Source: Mogibacterium sp.
GTDB lineage: Bacteria; Bacillota; Clostridia; Peptostreptococcales; Anaerovoracaceae
Assembly (NCBI GenBank): GCA_017433975.1
Contig: JAFRGD010000017.1
Location: forward strand, 157,594-221,593
DNA length: 64,000 nucleotides
Direction of reading: 5' to 3'
Made by a program: the position numbers and the translations under genes. Positions 26,575-35,272 of the stretch are shown here, in pieces; position 1 is the stretch's first letter; each line of letters opens with the position of its first letter. The notes under the pieces are model-generated. The model was not told the DNA's origin. It was given only the letters and a program-made list of their open reading frames with translations, and did not search any database.

Positions 26575-29109
26575 ATGAAGCATACGAGGCATACTAGGTT
26601 CGCATCAACAGTATTATCAATATTTCTATCACTGTTTACAGCGATTTTTATAATGTCCGCGGTTTTGCCTGCCGCGGTCTACGCGGTCGGCGAGGACGAC
26701 GCGGCGACTGCGGAGGCCGGTGAACCGACGGAGATTGGCGAACCGGCAGAGGCCGGCGAAGACTCGCTGGACGACCCGGAGGACGACCCGAAGGCGGTCC
26801 AGGAAGTCCTACAGCTGACGCCGGAAGAGCGCTTCGGCACCGAACAGAAGCCGCTGGTCATCAACAAGACGGAGTTCCGGGACGTCAGCGGGGCGACGTT
26901 CATTTTCCTCGACACGTCCACCGTCGCGCATGAATGGACCTTCCCGTACTCCGACGAGTTCTTTGAGACCCCGCCGGAAGAGTTCAATCAGGTCTTCGCG
27001 CAGGGGTCGTTCGGCTTCGCGGTGTCCACGTTCCGCAGCACGAAGGGCATCATCGATCCGACCTACGAGACCTACCTCAGAGCGGCCGGCTTCACGGATA
27101 TTTACCTTTTCGGTTACGACGAGCCGACGAGGATCGACTCGCTCTCGGGCGTCATCGCGCGCAAGGAAGTCAACGGATATACCGTCATCGCCATGGCGGC
27201 CTGCGGGCAGGGCTATGGCAAGGAATGGGGCGGAAACCTCACGGTCGGCCCGGGCGACGTGCATCAGGGCTTCCGCCAGGCGGCGGACATCCTGGAGGGG
27301 CAACTCGAGGAATACTATAAAAAATACCCAGTCGAAGGGCCAAAAAAGATGTGGATCACCGGCTTTTCGCGGGCCGGCGCGGTCGGGAACCTCACGGCGG
27401 CCGACATGATCGACTCCGGAGAATACGAAGCGGTCTACGCGTATCTCTTTGGCGTGCCGCGGACGACAAAACACCCGGCGGCTTATCCGGGCATTTATAA
27501 CATCATGGGGCAGTTCGACCCGGTTCCGAACACGCCGCTCGCGACCTGGGGCTTCGCGCGGAACGGGACGGACGTCTACACGCCGGCGCAGGAGTCGGAC
27601 AGCGGGTATCTCCCGCTCGCCAAGGCCGCCGCCGAGACCGGGGACCTTCTGTACGTCGGAGAGCGCTTCCGGAACAACCCGGAGATCAACTACCAGCTCC
27701 ACCTGACGCTGGAGTTCATGAGCTGGTTCTTCCCGACGAACGCGGATTACGCAGAACGGTTTCAGGACATCCTCGTCAAGAACTGGAAGGAGCCGGAGGT
27801 CGATCACGTTCCAGAGATCCTGCTGATTTCCGTCAAACAGATGGACGACCTCAGCAAGTGGGAGGAGGAGGCCACGGACGTCCTGCTGAATTATGTTACG
27901 TATGTGGTTGGACAGCACATGCGGGCCAATCAGCGGCAGATCGACGACGGCAGCTGGCGCACCTTTGAGTCTCTCGGAGAAAACCTCGTTCTGGAGCACC
28001 GGCCGACGACCTATCTGAAATGGCTCTTTACGGACGCTGACCCGGAGTCACTCTTCACCTCCAACACATCCTATCGGCGGGTGTTTCTGAAGGGTGACTT
28101 CAGCCTGGCCGTCTACTCCGGTGGCAAGCTGATCCAGACGATGGATCGGGAGGGGCAGATCGAAGTGCCGGAGGACGCAACCAGTAAACTGTTTTCCATG
28201 AGGAACGCGGAAACCGTGATGGTCGTTTTGCCGGACGATGAAGCGTACCGGTTAATCATTCACACGGACGAGGATGGGCAGGAATTGACGTATTACGACG
28301 TCTTTGGCGACGTGTCGCATCTGAAGTCGACCGGCGGGACGATGTTCGTCTGCGAGGTCGATGCGGGGGATTACGAGATCGCCATTGAACCGTCTCTGGG
28401 GATGAAGAGGCCGGAAGTGATCTCCGGCCGCCTGGACACGAAGTCCGGCGTAGTCTTTCACGCCTCGCCGTTCAACATGATGCGGGAGGAGCTCGTCGGC
28501 GCCGCACCGGAATACCTGACGCTGGACATGCTTATAAGGATCGTCGTGATCGTGCTGGGGTTCGTCGTCTTACTAAATATAATCAACGACTTCGTAGGGA
28601 TCCGGTGGAGAGTCCGGTGGTGGAGAGGATACTACGGGCGGGCCTCCGCATATTTCAGCGTCAACATCCGCGCCTTGAACATATTGGTTTTCGCGGTGCT
28701 GACGCAGTTTCTGACGTTCTACGCGTACTCGTTCGTCATAGCGCGGACCATTTCCGCCACGGTTATGATGTTCTTCATCTTTACGATGGCATTCCGCGGC
28801 TTCCTGCGGTTCCGAAACCGGTGGAACTTCCTGACGGCGATGGTTCTGCTGGCGCTGGTACCGCTCACATACAGATATTATTATGATGTGCCGTTTTTGA
28901 ATGAGTTTTCGGCTGGAAATGTTTTGTTGTTCATCTTGGTGGTCGCTGTCCTGACGGCCTTCGCTGCCCGCGTCTGGTTCCGCAGGGGGCGGCCGGTCAT
29001 TGATGACGACAGTGAGGATTACGACGACGATGACGATGATGGAGGTGAAAACCAGGATGGGATTGGTGATACACGACTTGAGCCCGACGGACTGGGACCG
29101 GGTCTGTGA
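26575..29109 (+). CDS. Secreted/membrane protein with a lipase-like (class 3) domain
   Basis: From ATG 26575 the 844-residue protein starts MKHTRHTRFASTVLSIFLS with a signal peptide ending near AVYA-VGEDD, then an acidic linker. The extracellular region has a lipase/alpha-beta hydrolase core: nucleophile elbow MWITGFSRAGAVGN (GxSxG), LFGVPRTT and MGQFDPVPNTPL. A beta-rich segment and four to five membrane helices follow (from about residue 645), ending in an Asp-rich cytoplasmic tail. Upstream in-frame codons (from 26434) would precede the signal peptide with no supporting ribosome site. Its 3' end overlaps the next gene by 53 nt. The substrate is unknown, perhaps an extracellular lipid ester. 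Confidence 0.75.
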   Translation: MKHTRHTRFASTVLSIFLSLFTAIFIMSAVLPAAVYAVGEDDAATAEAGEPTEIGEPAEAGEDSLDDPEDDPKAVQEVLQLTPEERFGTEQKPLVINKTEFRDVSGATFIFLDTSTVAHEWTFPYSDEFFETPPEEFNQVFAQGSFGFAVSTFRSTKGIIDPTYETYLRAAGFTDIYLFGYDEPTRIDSLSGVIARKEVNGYTVIAMAACGQGYGKEWGGNLTVGPGDVHQGFRQAADILEGQLEEYYKKYPVEGPKKMWITGFSRAGAVGNLTAADMIDSGEYEAVYAYLFGVPRTTKHPAAYPGIYNIMGQFDPVPNTPLATWGFARNGTDVYTPAQESDSGYLPLAKAAAETGDLLYVGERFRNNPEINYQLHLTLEFMSWFFPTNADYAERFQDILVKNWKEPEVDHVPEILLISVKQMDDLSKWEEEATDVLLNYVTYVVGQHMRANQRQIDDGSWRTFESLGENLVLEHRPTTYLKWLFTDADPESLFTSNTSYRRVFLKGDFSLAVYSGGKLIQTMDREGQIEVPEDATSKLFSMRNAETVMVVLPDDEAYRLIIHTDEDGQELTYYDVFGDVSHLKSTGGTMFVCEVDAGDYEIAIEPSLGMKRPEVISGRLDTKSGVVFHASPFNMMREELVGAAPEYLTLDMLIRIVVIVLGFVVLLNIINDFVGIRWRVRWWRGYYGRASAYFSVNIRALNILVFAVLTQFLTFYAYSFVIARTISATVMMFFIFTMAFRGFLRFRNRWNFLTAMVLLALVPLTYRYYYDVPFLNEFSAGNVLLFILVVAVLTAFAARVWFRRGRPVIDDDSEDYDDDDDDGGENQDGIGDTRLEPDGLGPGL

Positions 29110-30226
29110 GAAATACGAAGGCTGGACGGTCGTCTCCGACCGCGGCACGATTCGCCCGTGCGTCGGGTGCTTTTCGTGCTGGAACCGGACCCCGGGGCAG
29201 TGCGTGATCCGGGACGGCTACGAGAACATGGGGGCGCTCATCCACCACGCGGACGAAGTCGTCGTGATCAGCCGATACACGTATGGCGGCTTTTCCGGCT
29301 TCGTTAAGAACGTCTTCGACCGCTGCCTGAGCTACGTCCTGCCGCAGTTCGAAGTCATCAACGAGGAGACGCACCACAAGAAACGCTACGACGAGGATAA
29401 GCCGTTCACATTCATATTCCACGGCCCGAAACTGACCAGACTCGAAAAAGACAGCGCCCGCAAGTACGTGACGGCGGTCTGTGCGAACATCCGGGGACAC
29501 GTCAAAGACGTGCTCTTCTGGAAGACGGAGGAGGGCGGTGCGGACGATTCCGGGCAGGCTACCACTAAAAACAAGCCGAAGCTGAACAAAATCAAGGGCA
29601 AGGTCGTCCTGCTCAACGGCAGCATGCGGTCCGCGAACGGGAACTCCGCGAAGCTCGCCCGCAGGCTGTACGGGCTGGTGGAGACCATGTGCGAGATCGT
29701 CAACCTGAGCGATTACATTAACTGTGAAGCGGACCCGCTTCCGATCCTCGACGGGGCAGGGGCGCTCGTCCTCTGCGTTCCGCTGTACGTCGACGGGCTG
29801 CCGTCCCAGGTCGTCCGGTTCATGAAACGGGTCGAGGACGCGTATGACGGAAAGCCGCTTCACGTTTACGTGCTGGCCAACATGGGCCTGTACGAGAATA
29901 AGCAACTGGAGAATCTGTTCAGCATGGTCCGGCAGTGGTGCGGCAGCGTTGGCTTCCTCTACTGCGGCGGCCTCGGGGTGAGCGCAGGCGAACTCGTGGG
30001 CGGCCTCATGGATCTCCTGCCATTCGGAAAAGGTCCGCTCTATAATATCGACACGCAGATCGACCGTCTCGCGCTGGCGATCGACGCCGGCGAGTATAGG
30101 GGAGAGTTCTTTCGGGGCCCGGGCAACTTCCCGCGCTGGCTTTACATCCAGATCGCGAACAGAAACTGGAACCGCACCGCGCGCAGGAACGGGATCCGCC
30201 CGCGGGACCTGTACCGACAGTTATAG
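29057..30226 (+). CDS. Two-domain flavodoxin-like NAD(P)H-dependent oxidoreductase
   Basis: The 389-residue protein contains two flavodoxin-fold halves. The first has the signature IRPCVGCFSCWNRTPGQC found in iron-sulphur flavoprotein/NADPH-dependent FMN reductase relatives, then VISRYTYGGFSGFVKNVFDRC. The second starts at about residue 180 (GKVVLLNGSMRSANGNS) and has LCVPLYVDGLPSQVVRFMKR. Proteins with duplicated flavodoxin domains occur in anaerobes, and their electron partners are unknown. ATG 29057 (MGLVIHDLSP) is served by GGAGGTG 11 bases upstream; an earlier ATG at 29036 is possible. It overlaps the lipase-like gene, which suggests coupling. Confidence 0.8.
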   Translation: MGLVIHDLSPTDWDRVCEKYEGWTVVSDRGTIRPCVGCFSCWNRTPGQCVIRDGYENMGALIHHADEVVVISRYTYGGFSGFVKNVFDRCLSYVLPQFEVINEETHHKKRYDEDKPFTFIFHGPKLTRLEKDSARKYVTAVCANIRGHVKDVLFWKTEEGGADDSGQATTKNKPKLNKIKGKVVLLNGSMRSANGNSAKLARRLYGLVETMCEIVNLSDYINCEADPLPILDGAGALVLCVPLYVDGLPSQVVRFMKRVEDAYDGKPLHVYVLANMGLYENKQLENLFSMVRQWCGSVGFLYCGGLGVSAGELVGGLMDLLPFGKGPLYNIDTQIDRLALAIDAGEYRGEFFRGPGNFPRWLYIQIANRNWNRTARRNGIRPRDLYRQL

Positions 30227-30279
30227 GCTGCTATCGGCAGTGGAACACGCCTGCGGGAGCGGGCAAAGGAGGTGCGAAC

Positions 30280-31083
30280 ATGCTTTGGAACGCAAAAAAT
30301 GAGTCCATCCGGGTCAACGGAGCGGACTTCGACTATATCACCTTCGGGACCGGGACCGAGCCGCTCATCATGCTCCCGGGCGTGGGAGACGGCTTTCAGA
30401 CAGCCAAGGGCGTCGCCGTCCCGTTCGCGATGATGTACCGCTGCTTTGCGAAGGGGTACAAAGTGTACGTCTTTAGCCGGCGGAACAATCTGCCGGCGGG
30501 CTTTACCACGCGCGACATGGCGGACGACCTGAACGCGATCATGGAAGCCCTGAACCTCAGGAACGCCAACGTGTTCGGCGTTTCGCAGGGCGGGATGATC
30601 GCGCAGCAGCTTGCGATCCATCACCCGGACAAGGTCGGCAAGCTCCTCCTCGCGGTCACGGCGGCCCGGCCGAACGAGGTGCTGCGGGAGTCGATCGATA
30701 CGTGGCTCGCGATGGCGGACCGGAACGACTACAAAGGCATCATGCTCGACACCGCGGAGCGGTCCTATACGGGCGACTACCTCAAGCGGGCGAAGCGGAC
30801 GAACAAGGTGATTTCGAACTTCAAGCCAAAGGATTACACGCGGTTCCGGATCCTCTGCCAGTCATGCCTCGAGCACGACGTTTACGAAGACCTCGGGAAG
30901 ATCGCGTGCCCGACCCATATCATCGCGGCGGACGAGGATAAGGTCCTCAGCGGCGAGGCGTCGGTCGAGATCCGCGACCGGATTCCGGGCAGCGAGCTGT
31001 ACATGTATCACGGCTACAGCCACGGCGTCTACGAGCAGGCGAAGGACTTCAATGACCGGGTTTTGGAGATGCTGGAAAAGTAA
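30280..31083 (+). CDS. Alpha/beta hydrolase
   Basis: This 267-residue soluble alpha/beta hydrolase has the oxyanion region MLPGVGDG, nucleophile elbow VFGVSQGGMIAQ (GxSxG), acid in AADEDKVL and His in YHGYSHGVYEQ. It resembles esterase/lipase or haloalkane-dehalogenase-like members without a diagnostic lid. It begins 54 nt after the flavodoxin gene with AAAGGAGG upstream and may be cotranscribed. The substrate is unknown. Confidence 0.85.
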   Translation: MLWNAKNESIRVNGADFDYITFGTGTEPLIMLPGVGDGFQTAKGVAVPFAMMYRCFAKGYKVYVFSRRNNLPAGFTTRDMADDLNAIMEALNLRNANVFGVSQGGMIAQQLAIHHPDKVGKLLLAVTAARPNEVLRESIDTWLAMADRNDYKGIMLDTAERSYTGDYLKRAKRTNKVISNFKPKDYTRFRILCQSCLEHDVYEDLGKIACPTHIIAADEDKVLSGEASVEIRDRIPGSELYMYHGYSHGVYEQAKDFNDRVLEMLEK

Positions 31084-31158
31084 CGGTGCGGCCTGCAACA
31101 CTTCCGCGGCAAAGCTGCACTTAATTTACAGAACTGAGTGAAAAGCGGGAGAAAACGT

Positions 31159-32241
31159 ATGGACATCAGCAGGAAAGACCTGTTGCTCCTGTCCGTCTGC
31201 CACCTGCTGGTGGACGGGGTCTGCGCGGCGGCGCTCTTCGGAAACAGCGGTGCAGCGCTCGCGGGAGCGATTCTCATATATGATACGTGCGCGTTCACGA
31301 CGCAGTGCCTGACGGGGATGCTGCCGGACAAGTACGGGCGGGGCAGGCTGTTCGTCCTGCTGTCCGTGCTGATGCTGGCGGCGGGGGCGCTGCTCCCGGT
31401 TCCGGCTGTCGTACAGGCGGTTATCATCGGGCTCGGGAACAGCCTCTTTCACGTCAGCGGCGGCTGGATGACGCTGCGGGGAAGCCACACGATGGGCCCG
31501 CTCGGGACATTCGTCGCGCCGGGCGCGATCGGCCTGTTCCTCGGGACGGCTTTTCCGGTGTTGCGGCTGCCGTTCCTCGCCGCGCTTGCGGTCTGCGCTG
31601 CAGTGCTCGCGGCGGACCCTGCGGCAAGAGCGGCGGAGCGCGTGGCAGCGGACCCTGGCGCGCTGGATGCGGCTGCCGGCAGAGCGGAGCCGAACGCATG
31701 TCGGACCACGTCGGCGGAACCGACTGCTGTTGCGGGCGGAAAAACGCTGTCCGACCGCGACCGTGCAACCCTCGCAGGGCTGCTGCTGGTTGCGGTGGCG
31801 GCGCGGGCGGTCGGCGGCTCCGTGGTCGTGTTCCCGTGGAAGACAAGCCTGGCGGCCGGGGCAATCCTAGTATCGGCTGTCTTCCTCGGCAAGCTGTGCG
31901 GCGGCTTCCTCGCCGACCGCGAAGGGGTCCGCAGGACGGCGGTCCTGTCGGTCGTGCTGGCTTCCGTCCTGATCGTGTTCTGCCACACATGGATGGCGCC
32001 GTCCATTCTGGGGCAGTTCGCGCTCAACCTGTCCATGCCGGTGACGTTGTACCTGATCTACCGGCTCTTCCCGGACAGCCCGGGCTTCGCGTTCGGCCTT
32101 GCGGCGGCCGCGCTCTGGCCCGGCACCCTGGCCGGCAAACTGATCCACCTGACCGGCGTCTGGGCCGGCCTGCTCGCGGTCCTCTGCTTTGCGGCGGGAC
32201 TGGCCGCGGTTCTAATCACAGAAAGGAGATTGCAGAAATGA
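31159..32241 (+). CDS. Multi-spanning membrane protein, MFS-like
   Basis: This 360-residue hydrophobic protein has about ten predicted helices in two halves separated by an Ala/Arg/Pro-rich loop (about residues 160-200). The first half contains GMLPDKYGRGR, and the second FLGKLCGGFLADREGVRRTA, which resembles the MFS loop 2-3 signature (GxxxDRxGR). It is therefore probably a shortened MFS transporter, but the substrate is unknown. I use ATG 31159 (MDISRKDLL); an earlier in-frame codon at 31138 has no ribosome site. Its stop overlaps the start of the next small gene (ATGA). Confidence 0.65.
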   Translation: MDISRKDLLLLSVCHLLVDGVCAAALFGNSGAALAGAILIYDTCAFTTQCLTGMLPDKYGRGRLFVLLSVLMLAAGALLPVPAVVQAVIIGLGNSLFHVSGGWMTLRGSHTMGPLGTFVAPGAIGLFLGTAFPVLRLPFLAALAVCAAVLAADPAARAAERVAADPGALDAAAGRAEPNACRTTSAEPTAVAGGKTLSDRDRATLAGLLLVAVAARAVGGSVVVFPWKTSLAAGAILVSAVFLGKLCGGFLADREGVRRTAVLSVVLASVLIVFCHTWMAPSILGQFALNLSMPVTLYLIYRLFPDSPGFAFGLAAAALWPGTLAGKLIHLTGVWAGLLAVLCFAAGLAAVLITERRLQK

Positions 32242-32420
32242 AAAGATTTCGAGTTGTTGCAGGGGCTCTGCTGATGGTGCTCGCGGCGGCGGGGACGGTA
32301 TTTGCGGACGTCGCGGATCCGATCGAGCAGACGGCAAGCGTCCTGCTGCCGATCCTGCTCGTCGTCGTGGCGGTCATCGTCATCGTACTGATCATCCGTG
32401 CAAAAAAGAGAAAAAAATAA
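32238..32420 (+). CDS. Small single-span exported protein, 60 aa
   Basis: The protein starts with a basic, hydrophobic N-terminus ending VFADVADP, likely a cleaved signal peptide, followed by one membrane helix (LLPILLVVVAVIVIVLII) and the basic tail RAKKRKK. Translation is coupled to the MFS-like gene by the ATGA overlap and has AAAGGAG upstream. I do not recognise the family. Its position between two membrane proteins suggests it is an accessory subunit. Confidence 0.7.
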   Translation: MKRFRVVAGALLMVLAAAGTVFADVADPIEQTASVLLPILLVVVAVIVIVLIIRAKKRKK

Positions 32421-32429
32421 AAAGAACCG

Positions 32430-32744
32430 ATGATTTTGTATGTTGGCTGCGCGCTCACCGTGGCGCTCGAGACGCTGTTCTTTCTTATCGCCGGCTACGG
32501 CAGGCGGCGGTATTTCATGTTGCTCTGCGTTGCGGTCAACGTGGCGACCAACCTGGCGCTTAACCTGACTTTGATGGTCTATCGGACCGTCCCGTTCATC
32601 CTGGCGCTGGAGGTGGTAGTCGTCCTCGTGGAGTACGCGGTGTACGCGGCGGCGGAGGGCCGGTCGCGGCGCCTGCTGCTCCTGACGCTCGGCGCCAACC
32701 TGACGTCGTTTCTGACGGGCGTCCTGCTCTTCGGATTGGAGTAG
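32430..32744 (+). CDS. Small integral membrane protein, 104 aa
   Basis: Four predicted helices fill almost the whole 104-residue chain (LYVGCALTVALETLFFLIAG, MLLCVAVNVATNLALNL, FILALEVVVVLVEYAVYAAA, LTLGANLTSFLTGVLLFG), with the short basic loop GYGRRRYF. It begins 9 nt after the 60-aa gene and belongs to the same three-gene unit. The family is unrecognised; the conserved Asn residues in helix 2 and at the C-terminus are notable. Confidence 0.7.
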   Translation: MILYVGCALTVALETLFFLIAGYGRRRYFMLLCVAVNVATNLALNLTLMVYRTVPFILALEVVVVLVEYAVYAAAEGRSRRLLLLTLGANLTSFLTGVLLFGLE

Positions 32745-32808
32745 GAGGCGCAGCCCGACGCGTGGCTTACCGCAGGAGCCTGGCGGCGTATCATCGTCTG
32801 GTACTGCA

Positions 32809-33870
32809 TTACCGCTGGTTGGTGTACCACAAGAGCATGAGCGTCGTCACGCGGTCGTAGGACGCGATGCCGTCCTCCAGGCCGTTCGCTTTGAGATAGG
32901 CGTCGTTGACCTCGTTCTGCACGTCGGACGCGGCGGTTTCGTGCGCCGCCCAGAATTCATCGTTTGCGATCAGCTCCCGGACGACATCGTTCGGGAGTTT
33001 TGCGCGGAGGATCGAGAAGCGATACGGGTCGACCTTGCGGAGCTCCCACCCGCCGTAGATCCAGGCGTAGATCCAGCCGCTCCGCTCAAAGACGGGGTCG
33101 CCCGAGGTGATGCAGGCGAGCCAGCCGATGTAGTTGGCTTCCCCCTCGTTCATATAGCCGCGGAGATGCGAGAGTTCGTGGCAGGCGGTGAAGGGCTTGT
33201 TGTAGCCCGGAATCTGTCCGTTGACGTTAGCTTCGATGGTGAACGGGGAATAGATGCCGGTGACGCCCATGCTGGAGAAAAACCCGGAAATCCCGGTGAA
33301 GAATTTTGGCCGCGGGTAGTAGCCGCGGAGGCCTTCGTATTCTGTCCCGAGGCGCTGCATGGCGGCCCGGGATTTTTTTTGCAGTTCGGTGTGGTCCGGG
33401 TAGGCGATTCCGCCGCCGGACGCCGCCGAGTTGTCGTTCAGGCGGTCGACGGCGTAGGCGCAGAAGTCATAAAGCTGGTCGTCGGTAAAGGCCGCGGACG
33501 CGTAGACGTCCCGCGGGACGAACGGGTCGCGGTAGTAGTTCACGCCGCAGTTCGCCGCGTAGAGGAAGAAGAGCAGCGCAACTGTGAATAGCAGGTGCAC
33601 GAGGACCCTGAGCGGACGGCGCCGGTTCCGGACGATGTCAATGATCAGGAGGACCGGCAGCAGGAAGCAGAGGACCTCCGCGACGGAGAACGGCGCCGCG
33701 CCGGCGAGGCGGCCGAGGGTGCCCTGCCAGATCGGATAAACGTGTGCACTATACCACTCCGCAAAGCCGGGAACCTTGCGCGCGGCAAACAAAAGCAGCC
33801 CCGCGGTGAGCAGAAGGATCACCGCGGCGCTGCAGGTTCTTTTGTAATTCGGTTTGGACCGGTCCTTCAT
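32809..33870 (-). CDS. DUF3810 membrane zinc metallopeptidase-like protein
   Basis: The 353-residue protein has two to three N-terminal membrane helices and a C-terminal domain with the zinc-peptidase motif HELSH (FTACHELSHLRGYMNEGEANYIG; the downstream Glu would be the third ligand). This is the DUF3810 family, of unknown substrate. ATG 33870 overlaps the gltS stop as TGATG, so the two are translationally coupled; the longer upstream frame lies inside gltS and is rejected. Last gene of a three-gene minus-strand operon. Confidence 0.82.
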   Translation of the reverse strand: MKDRSKPNYKRTCSAAVILLLTAGLLLFAARKVPGFAEWYSAHVYPIWQGTLGRLAGAAPFSVAEVLCFLLPVLLIIDIVRNRRRPLRVLVHLLFTVALLFFLYAANCGVNYYRDPFVPRDVYASAAFTDDQLYDFCAYAVDRLNDNSAASGGGIAYPDHTELQKKSRAAMQRLGTEYEGLRGYYPRPKFFTGISGFFSSMGVTGIYSPFTIEANVNGQIPGYNKPFTACHELSHLRGYMNEGEANYIGWLACITSGDPVFERSGWIYAWIYGGWELRKVDPYRFSILRAKLPNDVVRELIANDEFWAAHETAASDVQNEVNDAYLKANGLEDGIASYDRVTTLMLLWYTNQR

Positions 33871-35243
33871 CACCGTTTGCCGCGGCCGACGCGGAAAATC
33901 ACGAGGTCCAGAATGAGCAGGTACGCCGCGGCGAGGCCGAGCGTGACGATGCACATGGTGGTGCTCTTTGGCGCGAGGCCGACCAGGATCAGGACCGGCG
34001 CGCCGAGCAGGATGCCGAAGCTGCTGCCGACGATCAGATTGTTGGCAGCCGGCGTGGAGAGGTCCGGGTCCACCTCGCGGAGGAGGAGCACGCCGGAGCT
34101 GATCGTGCCGGTCAGCATGCCGAACATGGAGATGAAGCCTTCGTTATAGTAATCCGGGTAGACCGCTTTGCAGACATATTTGAGGTGCAGCCAGGTCACC
34201 ACGCCGCCCGCGATGACGAGCAGGACGAACGGGAGGACGAGGCCGCGGATGTCCTCGACGTTGATGCTGCCGATGCCGGCGACGATCATGACGTCGAAGA
34301 ACGCGCCGGACAGGCGGTTGAGCAGGTAATTGTTCTGGTACTGACGGTGGATGACGTTGGCCTTGCGGAGCCGCTCGAGGATGACGCGGAGCAGCATGGC
34401 GAGCGCGGCGCCGATGATGAAGTTGAAGCCCCAGATCAGCGTGTTGACGGTCTTGGCGACACCCGGGCTGAGCGCTGCGATGCCGGAGGTGATGCCCCAC
34501 GCCACGAGGTATGTAGCGACGTAGACCAGGATCACCATGGCGAGCTGGACGCTGAGCTTATCGATGGATTCGGAGATCGGGATTTCGTCCTTGCTGTGGA
34601 AGAAGTCTTCGCTGTAGGTCTCCGGACCGCCGGAAACGACGTCCTTGAGCTTGCCGGTCCTGCGGAGCACGTTGAGGATGAAGACACCGACGAGGCAGGC
34701 GACGATGTAGCCTGCCGCCGCGATGGCGAGGCCGAAGCTGTGCCCGCCCGCAAAGCCGAGCGCCTGATAGCTGGCGCCGACGTTATTGGCCTGACCAGGG
34801 CCCTGGCCGTAACCCATTGGGAGCAGCAGACCGGCCGCCTGGAACATGTTCGGCATGACGGTGAAGGACAGCGCGAGCGTGATGATCAGACCCGTGACGC
34901 CCTGCACCATGTAAGTACTGACGATGACCGCGCCGGACCGCAGGCCGACCCGGCCTTTTTTGGTCTGTTGTTTGTTCTCCGGGACACGCAGGCTCATCGC
35001 GATGAAGCCGAGCGCGATGCCGTGGTAGGTCAGCGTCTCCATCAGGTTCTGATCCACATGGACGATACCGATCTGCTTTGCGATCAGGAGGAGAAAGCCG
35101 CCGAGGACCGCGATCGGCATCATGCTCTTGCGGACGAAGGAAATCCTCTGCCGCAGGCAGTTCGCGATGAGAATGACTGCTGCGATGTATCCGAACTGAA
35201 TGACGAAGTTCCAAAGGGTATGGTTAGCTGCTGAAAAATCCAT
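33870..35243 (-). CDS. gltS: Sodium/glutamate symporter family protein
   Basis: GltS imports glutamate with Na+. The 457-residue polytopic protein contains paired Gly-rich re-entrant segments (LLPMGYGQGPGQANNVG in the first half; FGMLTGTISSGVLLLREVDP in the second) and about eleven membrane helices, matching the ESS/GltS family. It is some 50 residues longer than E. coli GltS, mainly in the central loop (TGKLKDVVSGGPETYSED). ATG 35243 follows AGGAG. It is cotranscribed with the upstream acyltransferase-like gene (29 nt gap). Confidence 0.85.
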   Translation of the reverse strand: MDFSAANHTLWNFVIQFGYIAAVILIANCLRQRISFVRKSMMPIAVLGGFLLLIAKQIGIVHVDQNLMETLTYHGIALGFIAMSLRVPENKQQTKKGRVGLRSGAVIVSTYMVQGVTGLIITLALSFTVMPNMFQAAGLLLPMGYGQGPGQANNVGASYQALGFAGGHSFGLAIAAAGYIVACLVGVFILNVLRRTGKLKDVVSGGPETYSEDFFHSKDEIPISESIDKLSVQLAMVILVYVATYLVAWGITSGIAALSPGVAKTVNTLIWGFNFIIGAALAMLLRVILERLRKANVIHRQYQNNYLLNRLSGAFFDVMIVAGIGSINVEDIRGLVLPFVLLVIAGGVVTWLHLKYVCKAVYPDYYNEGFISMFGMLTGTISSGVLLLREVDPDLSTPAANNLIVGSSFGILLGAPVLILVGLAPKSTTMCIVTLGLAAAYLLILDLVIFRVGRGKR

Positions 35244-35272
35244 GAAGTCTCCTAAAAGTGCTTTTTTAATGA

